From Bactericera cockerelli (taxonomy: Eukaryota > Arthropoda > Insecta > Hemiptera > Triozidae), in contig CM044962.1 of the NCBI GenBank assembly GCA_024516035.1, positions 1,340,864 to 1,404,863 of the forward strand: 64,000 nucleotides of DNA. The letters are read 5' to 3'. Shown here one piece after another: positions 40,250 to 50,180 of this stretch (position 1 is the first letter of the stretch; each line of letters begins with the position of its first letter). A program made the translations under genes and the position numbers. Below the pieces are notes generated by a model. The model was not told the origin of the DNA and searched no databases. It saw only the letters and a list, made by a program, of their open reading frames with translations.

Positions 40250-40950
40250 ATGAGAGGAAGAGGGAGAGGGAGGGGGGGGGGGGGGTGAGGGATGGATAAA
40301 TGAAGGAGAGGAAGAATAAATGGGAGAAAAAGAGATAGAAAGAGAGAGGAAGAGAGAGAGACAGGAAGAGAGAGAGATAAAGAGAGAGAGCGAGAGAAAG
40401 AGAGAGAGAGAAAGAATGAATGGGAGAAAAAAGATAGAGAGAAAGAGAGAAAGAGAGAGTGAGAAAGAGAGATAGCGAGAGAGAAAGAAAGAGAATTTGA
40501 ATTATTTGCTTTATTGACAATTAAGAGAAAGACAATAGAGAGAAAGAGAGATAAGAAGAAAGATAGGAAGAAAGAGAGACAGAGAGAAAAGGAAAAAAAT
40601 ATAAATATAAAGAAAATGGGGAATTAGAAAAAGAAATAAGAAGAAAAGAGAATAAAATATTAGAGAGAGAAAGAGATAGAGAGAGTACAAAGAAAAAAAT
40701 AAAATTTGGGAGACAAACGTACACATTAATATGAAAAAGAGGATATAAATCAGAGATTGAGATAATGAGAAAGATAAAGAAAAGGAGAGAAAGAGAAAGA
40801 TTAAGAAAAAGAGAAATAAAAGAAATAGACAAAAGAAAGAGAAAAAAAATAAAGAAAAAGAGAAAAATAAAAAGAAAGCGAATGAGAGAACAAAGGAAAA
40901 AGAAAAAGAAAAAGTACTAGGGTTAGAAGAAGGAAAGGGAGGGAATGTAA
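40250..40950. repeat. GA-rich tracts
   Basis: Two nearly continuous polypurine arrays (40250-40495, 40520-40950), the second richer in AAAG/AAATA. A run of 14 or more G lies at 40272-40286. Confidence 0.9.
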
Positions 40951-41084
40951 ACATCCCCGTTCATTGTCTTATCAGTTGGGATGAGTAATTCTAAACACAG
41001 AACGAGGCAAAAACATGGTTACTGAAATATTGTTCTCATATGTCACCCTTCCCTCTATCCTATTTGTACTGTATTCTCACCTAG

Positions 41085-41490
41085 GTGAGAGGGAGAGAGA
41101 GAATAGGTACCAAAAAAGATACAGAAGACCGTACTCTTCTCTCTCTCTCTCTCTTTAGATTACTTTCTTTAATAAATTATCAAATCTCTCTCCCTCTCTC
41201 TCTCTCTTTTTCTTGAACAAAATTCTCTTTCTCTATTTAAAGTATTTTCTATAGTAAATTATCTATCCATCTCTCTCTCTCTCTCTCTCTTCAAAGTACT
41301 TTCTATGGTAAATTATCTATCTCTCTCTTTCTCTCTTCAAAGTACTTTCTATGGTAAATTATCTATCTCTCTCTTTCTCTCTTCAAAGTACCTTCTATAA
41401 TAAATCATCTATCTCTCTCTCTCTCTTTTAAAGTACTTTCTTTAATAAAGCATCTCTCTTTCTTTCACTCTTCATACAATCTTTCTCTTA

Positions 41491-41523
<33 letters not shown>

Positions 41524-41560
41524 CACTTTCTTCTCTTCTCTCTTAATTTCCTTTCTCCTA
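41085..41560. repeat. CT array with about 50-bp higher-order unit
   Basis: Five or more repeats of CTTCAAAGTACTTTCTATGG then TAAATTATCTATCTCTCTC. This is a minisatellite that contains a microsatellite. Confidence 0.85.
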
Positions 41561-41579
41561 CATAAAAAACAAATTTGTT

Positions 41580-41761
41580 TTCTGTCTCTTATTATCAATT
41601 TCATTGGGTAACGCAGAGTTATAGGACTTTTCTTGTGTATCATTTGCTCATAATTTCGCCACTGGTCGCTGCTCACGTTAAAGCAACTACTCATTTTTCC
41701 TCAAAAGGTATCATGTCTCTTTTTTTCATCCTATTCTCCTTACACCCTTTGCCCTGTTTTC

Positions 41762-41794
<33 letters not shown>

Positions 41795-41835
41795 TTTGCT
41801 CTTTATCTCTTTATCTCTCTCTCTCTCTCTATTTT
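41580..41835 (-). mobile_element. SINE G copy followed by CT array
   Basis: TTGGGTAACGCAGAGTTATA, TAATTTCGCCACTGGTCGCT, CACGTTAAAGCAACTACTCA, then a tract shared with 39888-40010 and (CT)n at 41758-41835. Confidence 0.7.
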
Positions 41836-41889
41836 CTGTATGAACATTTTGTCCGCACGACATCGATAGTAGTAAAGCCAAAAGTTTAA

Positions 41890-42480
41890 AGCTAGTCTTC
41901 AGTCTGCACTCTCAGTCCCGGGCTGTCGAAACCTTTTGTCTCTTCGTTCGAAAAAAAAGTGAAACGTTACGTCCGAAAAGCGATTTGATCATCATAAAAT
42001 ATATTTTTCATCAGGTTGGAAAAAAATCTCAATAAAAAAAGTTCATTTGGAATTATTTTTTACAAAATTAATTTTTTTTTTGAGAGAGAAAAACAGCAAT
42101 ATTTATTGTGAACTGCCCTTCTAATGGGTACTCTACAAACACAGTATAAAATTCAAACAATTATGTGATTAAATATTATTATTTTTTAAATGTCATTTTT
42201 GTTTTAAATAAAGTTTATTGCTAAATTTCTAATGGTTTATTGTTTCTTATTTTTCTATTTAAAATTTCTAAACGGAAAAGTAATCGGCTATTTTTATTTA
42301 TTTTTATTAATTAATTGCATTTTTTATAAAAGAAATTTCGTATTTTTCAGATTTTTCGTAGAATTCATAGTGTGCGGAAAACGGCATTTTACCGAAATTA
42401 AACATTTTTTTTTCTTCAATTAATTGGAGTTCTTTAATTATTTCCGATGGTATAGAATTTTAGTACCTGGTATTTTGTAA
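41890..42480. other. No gene seen
   Basis: Very AT-rich unique sequence with T and A runs; small ORFs only. Confidence 0.4.
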
Positions 42481-42548
42481 TATAAATATAAAAATTTTGT
42501 AAACAAAATACAGGAGAACCAAAGGCACGAGCATACCTTTTCCAAAAA

Positions 42549-42630
42549 ATGTCACTTGTAATCCAGAGAGGAAATCGCTCTAGTATTCTGAGTACTTTGC
42601 CCTCTGGATTGTAAATGGCAGAAATTATTT
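42549..42630. repeat. Family P palindrome
   Basis: TGTCACTTGTAATCCAGAGA..., ending TGCCCTCTGGATTGTAAATG. The ends are imperfect inverted repeats. The inverse copy is at 59045-59125. Confidence 0.6.
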
Positions 42631-42639
42631 TAAAAAAAA

Positions 42640-42850
42640 ATATACGAAAAAAAAGTACCTGGTTTGTAAAAAAAAAAATATATTGGCTCCGATTTAAGAA
42701 AAATCATATTTCTGGTATACCTCCTGAACAACTTTGGTTTTGAGTCTGTCTGTTGGTCTGTTATTTGCATTCTTTGCAGTGCGCATGCGCAAATCTCAGA
42801 AACTACCGGACGGATTTTAACAAAAATTGACACCCGATAGATGTAGGAGA
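42640..42850 (+). repeat. Family H copy
   Basis: TTGGCTCCGATTTAAGAAAA, CTCCTGAACAACTTTGGTTT, TGAGTCTGTCTGTTGGTCTG, GCGCAAATCTCAGAAACTAC, ACGGATTTTAACAAAA. Confidence 0.55.
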
Positions 42851-42895
42851 CATTAATTTAACTAAATCAATTTTGAACAAGCGCCTCTCGCTAAC

Positions 42896-43072
42896 AATAT
42901 AATCAGCATAAACAGAAAAGTGAGTTGTACTAGATGTACATGAATATCAGAACATAGCTGGACAGTTGTTTTGAGCTTATTTGCTCTCATCAGCAGGTAT
43001 TAGTTCTGAATATGGATATCAACTAACCTCTCTGTTTTAATCGGTATAAACAGAAAAGTGAGATTATTATTA
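42896..43072. repeat. Family O copy
   Basis: AGCATAAACAGAAAAGTGAG, GTACTAGATGTACATGAATA, TTTGCTCTCATCAGCAGGTA, CAACTAACCTCTCTGTTTTA. Confidence 0.6.
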
Positions 43073-43142
43073 TTATTTTTTTGATTATTTTCTCTTGGAG
43101 ATTATTTTAACCTCCCACAGCTCCGGTATGAAAGTCGTCGTA

Positions 43143-43600
43143 TTTGTGTTTTTCACATTCGTGATACAAACTACTCAAACTTGCTTGACTAAATCTACGC
43201 TGAAACCGGGACTTGGACCACCGACCTCCAGGTTATAAGTCCGCCGCTTTATCGATCAAGCTACTGAGGTCGGTTATGAAAGAAGAACCCGAATTTCGAA
43301 CTATAAAGTGAAAAAATAAAGTCTTCAACTCAGGTACCGAAACAGATTTTTCGTGGGATTTCGGAGTGCTGTAAAAACGGTATTTTGACCAATTAAACGA
43401 ATTCAATGAGAATCGGTTAAGAATTTTTGAAGGTACAAGTGATGTAGTAAAAAATCTCAAACCTACCTCAGTAGCTTAATCGATAAGGCGACGGACTTGT
43501 AACCTGGAGGTCGGTGGTTCAAGTCTCGGATTCAGCGTAGATTTAGTCTAGCGATTTTGAGTAGTTGTGTTGTCACGAAAGGGATTAACACAAATATGAT
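43143..43600. mobile_element. Two SINE C copies head to head around family L
   Basis: 43143-43275 is C inverted (GGACTTGGACCACCGACCTC, GCTTTATCGATCAAGCTACT). 43325-43462 is L inverted (AAAACGGTATTTTGACCAAT, GAGAATCGGTTAAGAATTTT). 43464-43600 is C forward (ACCTCAGTAGCTTAATCGAT, AACCTGGAGGTCGGTGGTTC, TTGTCACGAAAGGGATTAAC). Confidence 0.75.
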
Positions 43601-43802
43601 AACTAGTAAATAATAATATCAGAATATACCAAAAATAAAAAGTAGATAAATAGCTTATTTTATAATTTCTAAGTGATTAAAATGTGAACCTATCACGATG
43701 ATGTATTTTTTCATAATTCGCAGTGTATTTTTCTTTAGGATAGGGAAAGTATAAAATTAATAAAAAAAATAAAAAAAATAGGATATTATATATAAAAAAA
43801 AG

Positions 43803-43905
43803 AATACAGGGTCCGCCATTATGAAACATTTTGGACTGCCTCTACTTTCACCCAAAGTTTCAAAATGAATTTTTCTTTGAGGGAATGTTAGAAAACCAAT
43901 CTTTA
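43803..43905 (+). mobile_element. Isolated element end (ACAGGGTCCGCC type)
   Basis: ATACAGGGTCCGCCATTATG, AAACATTTTGGACTGCC. It matches the inverted end at 25795-25825; no partner end was found nearby. Confidence 0.45.
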
Positions 43906-43950
43906 GCAATACTGACCAATTCACGTTTAGAAGATCACATCAATCAATAT

Positions 43951-44027
43951 AGTCTTCGCCTCGCTGAACGTTGCTTCACTTTGGTGACTGAATGAGATCT
44001 GGTGTATACAATGTGCCATCGACGCGA
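43951..44027 (-). mobile_element. 5S-rRNA-like SINE head
   Basis: The inverse reads GCGTCGATGGCACATTGTAT, CAGTCACCAAAGTGAAGCAA, CGTTCAGCGAGGCGAAGAC, aligned with the copies at 28868 and 51224 and with 5S rRNA, more diverged. Confidence 0.6.
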
Positions 44028-44334
44028 CCCTTGCTTTTCTTTTTTTTTTTTTTCTTCTTCCTTCTTTTAGCTTTCCATGAAGTTTTCTGATACGAAACGG
44101 GTACGGTCATTTCTATGGAGGATTTCTGCTGAGGATTTCGTTCAAAAACTTTCGACAGAAACACCTGGGCTCGATAAGGTTTACAAAACAGGCTAACAGT
44201 ATAACAAGCCATTGGAGGGAGGGAGGGTTGAGAATGAGAAATCCATGGAGTTTTCGTGTTTGTGAAGCCATTAATCAGGGAGAATAATGAATTTTTGAAC
44301 AAGTAGAAAAGAAAATTAGCTAGAATGTGGAGGG

Positions 44335-44610
44335 AGGGTAAAGGAGGGAGAGAGGAAGAAGGAGAGAAAAAGGAGGGATAAATAGAGAGATAGAGGGAGA
44401 GAGAGAAAATAAATAGAAAGGAGCAAGAAATATAGAGGGAGAGTTGGAGATAGCGCAAGGGAGGAAGAAATAGAGAGAGAGAAAGGGAGAGAGAAAAATA
44501 AATAGAAAGGAGCAAGAAATATAGAGGGAGAGGGGGAGATAGAGCAAGGGAGAAAGAAATAGAGAGAGAAATAGAGAGAGAGAGAGAGAGAGAGAAAGGG
44601 ACAGGAAGAG
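44335..44610. repeat. GA-rich tract with about 75-bp repeated blocks
   Basis: AATAAATAGAAAGGAGCAAG and AAATATAGAGGGAGAG occur twice, about 97 bp apart, in a polypurine array. Confidence 0.85.
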
Positions 44611-44639
44611 ATAGTATAAAAATAGGAAGGGCCATTAAC

Positions 44640-44905
44640 CATTGGGTCCCTATAATTCGATTGAGGTCCCTATAATTAAACTATGCCTATATTGATTTCA
44701 TAGCAAGTTGAAACTCTTCTAGAAAGTAGAAAAATAGGAGGGAACCATTAGATCACTATAATCAGACTGAGGTCACTGTAATTAGACTAAAGGTCCCTAT
44801 AATTAGACTATGTCCATATTGATTTCATAGCAAGTTGAAACTCTTCTAGAAAGTAGATTAAACTTTCTAGAAGAGCTCTTCTAGAAAGGGGGGGGGGGGG
44901 GGGGG
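44640..44905. repeat. Tandem repeat with perfect 24-bp palindrome and G18
   Basis: Two units contain GTCCCTATAATTAGACTATG-type sequence, TATTGATTTCATAGCAAGTT and GAAACTCTTCTAGAAAGTAG. 44864-44887 (TTTCTAGAAGAG plus its inverse) is a perfect palindrome, followed by 18 G. Confidence 0.75.
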
Positions 44906-45295
44906 TATGCACCTATAATATTATACTAAGGTCCCTATAGTCACTTTTTAAAAGGAATCTTACCGTTAATAAATTTACCATGCAATTAGACTACGTCCGT
45001 ATTATTTTCATAGCGAGTTTTATCTAAGAAAGTATGAAAATGGGAGTGGAAGGGGGTGCACTTTAAAATCGTTTATAACAAGAGCACTACAGTCTCATGA
45101 AAAGATGGGGGCCTGAGGGGGGTATCAGCTATATAATATGTATATCATGTTGTGTTAAGCACCCACACTCGACCTCACAAAAACTGGAACATGCCATTTT
45201 TAAAGAAATATAATAAAATAAACTGGTGTGACACCATACAACACTCTTTATCACTTGAAAATAAGTCAAAGTCCGCGATTGGTGACTTAGTGGTC
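44906..45295. other. No gene seen
   Basis: Unique; continues the CCCTATAGTC-type phrases briefly, then no recognisable feature. Confidence 0.35.
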
Positions 45296-45651
45296 TTCTT
45301 CTTCTTCTTTTACTCTATCTTATCCCGCTCAAGCAGGGTCGACGTTGTTCAACCTCATGGTTGAGGTTGATTGGTTTTGGCACATTTTTTTACAACTGGA
45401 TGCCCTTCTTAACGCCAACGATTCTATTTGATTTAACGTCCTGGATTAGGACGGGGGTTTTACCCTCCATTCGCTGGGAATCGTACCAGCTACCCACATT
45501 AACCTCACCCAGCCTGGGTAGGGCCGGAAATGCCAGCCTCGCGTGTTTGGATGGAACAGAATTTTCTTCGAAAAGTCTGCCCCAGCCGTGAGTTGAACTC
45601 GGGAACTCTGGACTACGGGCAGTAGTCACAACCATTACGCCACGGAGGCTA
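45296..45651 (-). mobile_element. SINE D, full length, inverted
   Basis: Left end TTCTTCTTCTTTTACTC, then GTCGACGTTGTTCAACCTCA, CTGGATGCCCTTCTTAACGC, CCATTCGCTGGGAATCGTAC, AACCTCACCCAGCCTGGGTA, head with GAGTTGAACTCGGGAACTCT, ACTACGGGCAGTAGTCACAA and ATTACGCCACGGAGGCT. Reference copy for D. Confidence 0.85.
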
Positions 45652-45751
45652 GTGGTAACAGTTAACAAATAATTAATGACAAAGTCGTAATCAGACACTA
45701 AAAATCATTTTAAAAAAAGGTACTTTTTAGCTTATAAAATTAAAATAATTT

Positions 45752-45915
45752 TAAAAAACTCACTTGGTTTTTTTGTTTTTCTTATTATTTATTTTCAGAT
45801 GGCCATTACCGCATAACACTGACGACGTTCACTGACGATGCCGTAACTGGTGAAATGGCCATCTGAAAATAAAATATTCGAGTAAAACATAAAAAGCCAA
45901 GTGTTTTTTATCTAC
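45752..45915. mobile_element. Palindromic MITE, about 160 bp
   Basis: The inner arms TTTATTTTCAGATGGCCATT (45788-45807) and its exact inverse (45854-45873) are extended outwards by weaker pairing (ACTCACTTGGTTTTTTTG against AAAAAGCCAAGTGTTTTTT). The loop has ACTGACGACGTTCACTGACG. Confidence 0.7.
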
Positions 45916-46019
45916 AAATTATTTCGATTTTTATTTGTTTTACCAAGAGTCCGTGTATAGGTATAAGTTTTCCCTCAGAACTTATATATTTCATCGCATA
46001 TGAAATATTACTTTTGACA

Positions 46020-46140
46020 AGTTTCTGATATTAGAAATCGGAAGTATTGTGTTCGTTTTTGCAAATAAATAAATAAATATTTTTTTGCTCCGATTTCAAT
46101 GTTTTTACTTTCTTTATCCTATAATAAGGAAAGTATTGTA
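46020..46140 (+). repeat. Family H start plus mini-palindrome
   Basis: TTTCTGATATTAGAAATCGG, AAGTATTGTGTTCGTTTTTG, TTTGCTCCGATTTCAATG, then ACTTTCTTTATCCTATAATA with AGGAAAGTATTGTAT. Confidence 0.6.
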
Positions 46141-46256
46141 TATTTTTTCTACCTTCATTGGTCAAAAAAACTACTGGTCTTCTTCAGACATGTCACATCT
46201 TAGTCTTAATTGAATAGTAATACATGGAACTTAATGGAGACTAGTCCATCATCTGT

Positions 46257-46442
46257 CCCGCCGACCTCCGCGGCTCAGTGGTTGCTGACCCGAGGGTCGC
46301 GGGTTCAAATTCCGGCCGGAGCGGAAAACTTTAACAGAGTTTTTCCGTTTCCGGAAATTCCGGAATAGCATGGATGTAAAGGTAAAGTGCCCTGAAGTAA
46401 TGCGAAAGCTGTTCCGGGGCACAACTACCTTTAAAAAAAAGT
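46257..46442 (+). mobile_element. SINE E with target duplication
   Basis: CCGCCGACCTCCGCGGCTCA, GCGGGTTCAAATTCCGGCCG, GCCCTGAAGTAATGCGAAAG, AGCTGTTCCGGGGCACAACT. Flanks: GTCCATCATCTGTCCC on the left, GTCCATCTGTCCC on the right, a target duplication with one 3-bp difference. The head lacks part of the anticodon region. Confidence 0.85.
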
Positions 46443-46805
46443 CCATCTGTCCCAGTTCCAGTGAAGTCCAGTGTAGGTTAGAAGGAACAGAAAATGTTAA
46501 TAAACAATTTTGTTCAACATAATAAAAAATACATAACAATAACGGCGGAGCGCTATTTATACATGATGTGAATTTATTATACTGTACGTTTAAACTTCAT
46601 TCCCCCATAATTATTACATAATTAAAATTGTTCAAAGAACAATGTTGGCGCTCGGTTACCCCTTGAAAATATTTTGTTTCAAAATTCAGGCATTTTATTT
46701 TTTCATATTTCCATTAAAATTTTGAGGTTGTGTAGGAAGGTGTTGGAGCCAATTAGTGCAAGGTTTTGCTTTCTCAGTGAGTCAGTGGGCGGGGAAGTGA
46801 GTATG
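46443..46805. other. No gene seen
   Basis: Unique sequence. Confidence 0.35.
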
Positions 46806-46960
46806 AGGAGCCAGCCTTCGTGGCGTAACGATTGTGACTACTGGTCGTAGTCCAGAGAGATACTGAGTTCGATTCCCGTTTGGAGCAGACTTTTCACACA
46901 GAAAATTCTGTTCCCTACGAGTACGAATGGAGGGTAACACCCCCGTCGTGATATGATCAT

Positions 46961-48602
46961 CGGCCATTCCATATGTCGCGGACACTACATTTTTACTCTT
47001 CAAAACAAATTTGTGGAACAATAAAAAGAGATAGATTTTTTTTTGTTGCTCATATGATTTCTTTATTTTTATAGTTTATAAACTAGTTGTAGGTTTTTTT
47101 CTCAAAGATTCCTGGATTAGCTGTTATTCCACTTTTTGTTGCCGTTGCGGACACTACCTTACTATTTGATTTTTTTGAGAACCTTATAATTAAATGTAAA
47201 GTTCAGTCCCTATGGAAAAAATACCTTCAAAGTGCCGTATTTTTTTTAAAGAGGAAAATATTTACTTTAAAATAATGTATTTTTCATTTTTTTATGTAGA
47301 GTAATTTTTGAGTTTTGCATTTCCAAAAATTATGTGTCATGTTGCGGACACTACATCGCGGACTCTACAAAAAGTTCTATAGTAATTATCTTCACTCTTA
47401 TGCAGTTATTTGATGGAAACACATGAACTAGAGGTACTCTAAAGCAATAAAAACAAAATGAGAAATGTTAGTACAAAAAATATTTATTACTTTATTAGAA
47501 AAAATGAAAACTTTGAGATCAATTAGGTACGTACTAAGTACTTGTATATAAAAAAAAAAAACTTTGGGATAGGAGTCGTAATTAAAATAAAATAAATTTT
47601 CTCACTTGAATCTTTTAAAATGAAACATGAAAAGTAACAAAATTAAACATGAATACCTAATTATGGATAAAGAATGTTAACCAGACAGGTATACCTACTT
47701 GTGAATTGTGACATATAGGTAGTTATGCCTAGTACATATTGCTTAGAATTTGTAGAATATTCTACCCCCCTTCTTAATCATGTCAGGAGCAGGTAATACT
47801 CTTATCACTTGATCAAATGAGACATAATTCTCATCTGTGGCATCGGCAATGTAGAGATTATTAGCTTTCTTTAAAAACATAACTTTAAGTTTGCCTTCTG
47901 ACAAATTGCATGAAGTTCTTCAATTCTAGTTTTAGATTGTTGATTGATGAATAGATCATACTGAATAATAAAACAACATATCTACTATTTAGTAGTAGGT
48001 TGACTTATACTCTTCAAACTGGCAAATACAAGATGTATGGACACTACATATACTATAGTAGTGTCCGTAACAGTAGTGTCCGCAACACTAAAAAAACCTA
48101 TGAAGAGAATAATGAAAAAAACAAGAAAATGTATTTCACTCACCTGAAACCTTTGGTTTTACTTTAGCCGAAATGGTTTATCAAAATTTATTTCACTGCT
48201 TTTTTAACCTAGAAAAAACTATAAATTTTGTAACGGACACTACATTAACTTTTCAAATTTTCATCCTTCAATTTCATGAAAACAGTTTACTTCTAAGAAA
48301 AAAATCTGAAAAGGATAATAAATTGAAAGCATGTTTATTTTGAAGTTATAACAGCTGTTTATGTCCCATCCATAAAAACAGCTCATTTGACTTCTCTAAA
48401 TAAGCTCCAGAATTCCAACCAAAAATTTTCTTTTCCGACCTCTCAAAAAGTTACTGAATTTTTGTTAAAAAAATAAAAAAATCGAAAAATCAAAACGGAT
48501 TTATTAATTATAAAATATTTACTATCTTCTGACAGCAATTAGGATACACAGTCATAACATTTATTTTTCACTTTTGAATTCCTCTTTTTCGTGGAATGGC
48601 CG
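46961..48602. mobile_element. 1.64-kb TIR DNA transposon, TCAT duplication
   Basis: TIRs CGGCCATTCCA / TGGAATGGCCG, flanked by TCAT (46957-46960, 48603-48606) that occurs once in the empty SINE D. GGACACTAC or its inverse recurs at 46980, 47149, 47346, 48039, 48062, 48076 and 48235, a subterminal repeat pattern expected for transposase binding. It has a transposase-like remnant on the minus strand (47743-47920). The superfamily is not settled; a 4-bp duplication would suit CMC/Chapaev or Sola2. Confidence 0.75.
47743..47920 (-). pseudogene. Transposase-like C-terminal remnant
   Basis: The minus frame, about 58 codons ending in TAA at 47743, contains GKLKVMFLKKANNLYIADAT, DENYVSFDQVIRVLPAP and ends IFYKF. 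The layout (basic start, hydrophobic VMFLKK, then VIRVLPAP and an aromatic-rich end) recalls the C-terminus of uncharacterised insect transposon proteins with a KVLPPP-type motif. Upstream is interrupted by a stop. The name is an inference from context and memory of that motif. Confidence 0.45.
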
Positions 48603-48640
48603 TCATGCAGTTGAAAGCGATGTTAAACCCAAATTATATA

Positions 48641-48917
48641 AAAAAAGTTTTTTTTAGGAGTCTGATTTTTAAGTTTTGTCTGTAAATAAATATCAATTAA
48701 CAAAATAATATTGAAGTTTCCCCCGCGAACGATCGTCGAGCGAAAATATGACAAGGAACATGACAATTAAAATTAATAATACTTGAAGGGACATCCCGTT
48801 CCCTGGGGTAGAAAATAGAAACAAAATACAAAACTGGCCTTTTGTTGCGAGGGGGCAATTTCGGTACAATCTTTCGAGCTCATTATTTCTCCCTAAAAGA
48901 CTTTCTCTCATTACTTC
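48641..48917. other. No gene seen
   Basis: Unique sequence with a CG-containing patch (CCCCGCGAACGATCGTCGAG) but no open protein recognised. Confidence 0.35.
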
Positions 48918-48919
48918 TA

Positions 48920-49762
48920 CAGGGTGCTTCAGAAGACCAACACAAAACTTCTAGAGGTGATTTCTACGGCTACTATAGAATATTTTCGGCACTCGTAATT
49001 CTCCAATTCATCCATCCACAACTCACTCTATGGTTCATCCCCTCCTAAATCCCCATTTTTCTCAAAAACTGACCCTAGGTATTTGTTATTAGGTACAATT
49101 TCGAAGGCTTGGTTTCCAAGCATAATCTCATATCTATCTTCATTCCTTGCTGTCACATACTTTTACTTCTTATTCTACTCACTCTTAATACTCTTCTCTC
49201 TAATACATTCCTCAACTTTTACTTGTATCTCTTCTCTCTTAAATTCACCCAAAACCATATCATCCGCAAACTAACTTACTTCATACACCAACTTACTTCT
49301 TCCGTTAGACAATCCATAATCAAATCAAACAGGTATGGACTTATCACCGACCCTTGACGTAGACCCACATATTATACTTCAAAACCTATTGTTACCCTTA
49401 CACTACTTCTTATTACCGTTATCGTTTTCTTGTAGTACATTTCTGTGACTAGTTGGACATACTTCTAAGGCACCCCTCTGACACCTATGCATCTCCACAG
49501 TTCCTAAGTATATCATACGCTTTTTGTAGGTCTATAAAAACACAGAATGCATCTTACGCTACCTTTCTCTTCTCGCAAACACAGCATCATTCGTTCCTCT
49601 TATGGACATAAATCCAAACTGAATCTTGCTCACTCTTGTTTCTACATTGTGCCTTTTTTCCACTATTCTTTCCCAAATTTTCATAAGAACTTAAAAACAA
49701 ATTGATAAAAAATCTCGGAAATGACCTTTCGAAATTTTCCAAAGGACTTGTGAAACACCCTG
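48920..49762. mobile_element. CAGGGTG-ended element enclosing RTE DNA
   Basis: Left end TACAGGGTGCTTCAGAAGAC and right end (inverse) TACAGGGTGTTTCACAAGTC, both next to TA. About 50 bp of each end align with many differences (CTTCTAGAGGTGATTTCTAC vs TTTCGAAAGGTCATTTCCGA). Between them lies an RTE-type RT fragment. It could be a fused or nested element, or an old inverted-repeat element hit by an RTE. Confidence 0.5.
48990..49690 (-). pseudogene. RTE-type LINE reverse transcriptase, decayed
   Basis: On the minus strand, pieces in different frames: IQFGFMSIRGTNDAVF, MHSVFIDLQKAYDIL, LRQGSVISPYLFDLIMDCL, TEEVSWCMK then SFADDMVLG (catalytic FADD), and near the end YLGSVFEKNGDLGGD. The order of RT motifs and the wording match RTE-clade LINEs of insects. 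Several stops and frameshifts. The endonuclease is missing. Confidence 0.75.
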
Positions 49763-49985
49763 TATGATAATTTCCCTCGAGGGTCCTCCCCCACGTTCAA
49801 CCTCGTGAAAGTGTATACATCCATCAAAACAATTTCAAGTTTTAGTAAAGGGAATTTGTTCAATTTTTTGTATATCTTTTTAATTTTTTCTGACATTGAT
49901 TAATACCCATCTATCATTTTTTCAATGCCCACTATCTGTTTCTCCTTCTCTCTTCTTGGACATTACAAGATTTACAAGTTGTTTT
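49763..49985. other. No gene seen
   Basis: Contains GGGTCCTCCCCCACGTTCAA but no coding frame with homology. Confidence 0.35.
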
Positions 49986-50180
49986 TATGTTACTCTCTCT
50001 CTCTCTCTTCTTTAACTATTCCTCTCCCCTCTCTTCCTCATTTTTCCTCTTTCACTTACCTTATCAGATTATCTCTATGTGTTTTACTATCTGCTTCCTT
50101 ATTTTATTTCTTCTTTTTTTTTTCTTTTCTCTCTCTTTCGCTCTTTCTTTCTTTTTGTCTCGCTTCCTTTCTCCTTCTCT
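49986..50180. repeat. CT/T-rich polypyrimidine tract
   Basis: TCTCTCTC and TTTCTTTCTTTT variants; Ser/Leu/Phe-rich frames are artefacts. Confidence 0.8.

Larger units (their letters stand above)
46806..48640 (+). mobile_element. SINE D split by a TIR element
   Basis: 46806-46960 holds the head (CTTCGTGGCGTAACGATTGT, GAGTTCGATTCCCGTTTGG, GAATGGAGGGTAACACCC, GTGATATGATCAT). 48603-48640 holds the end (TCATGCAGTTGAAAGCGATG, TTAAACCC). 28868-29089 shows the uninterrupted order. Confidence 0.8.

Noticed and set aside
43976..44642. 219-codon and shorter minus-strand ORFs rich in Ser, Leu and Pro
   Set aside because: Read from a GA microsatellite; the non-repeat end (LIQSPK side) overlaps the 5S-like SINE head.
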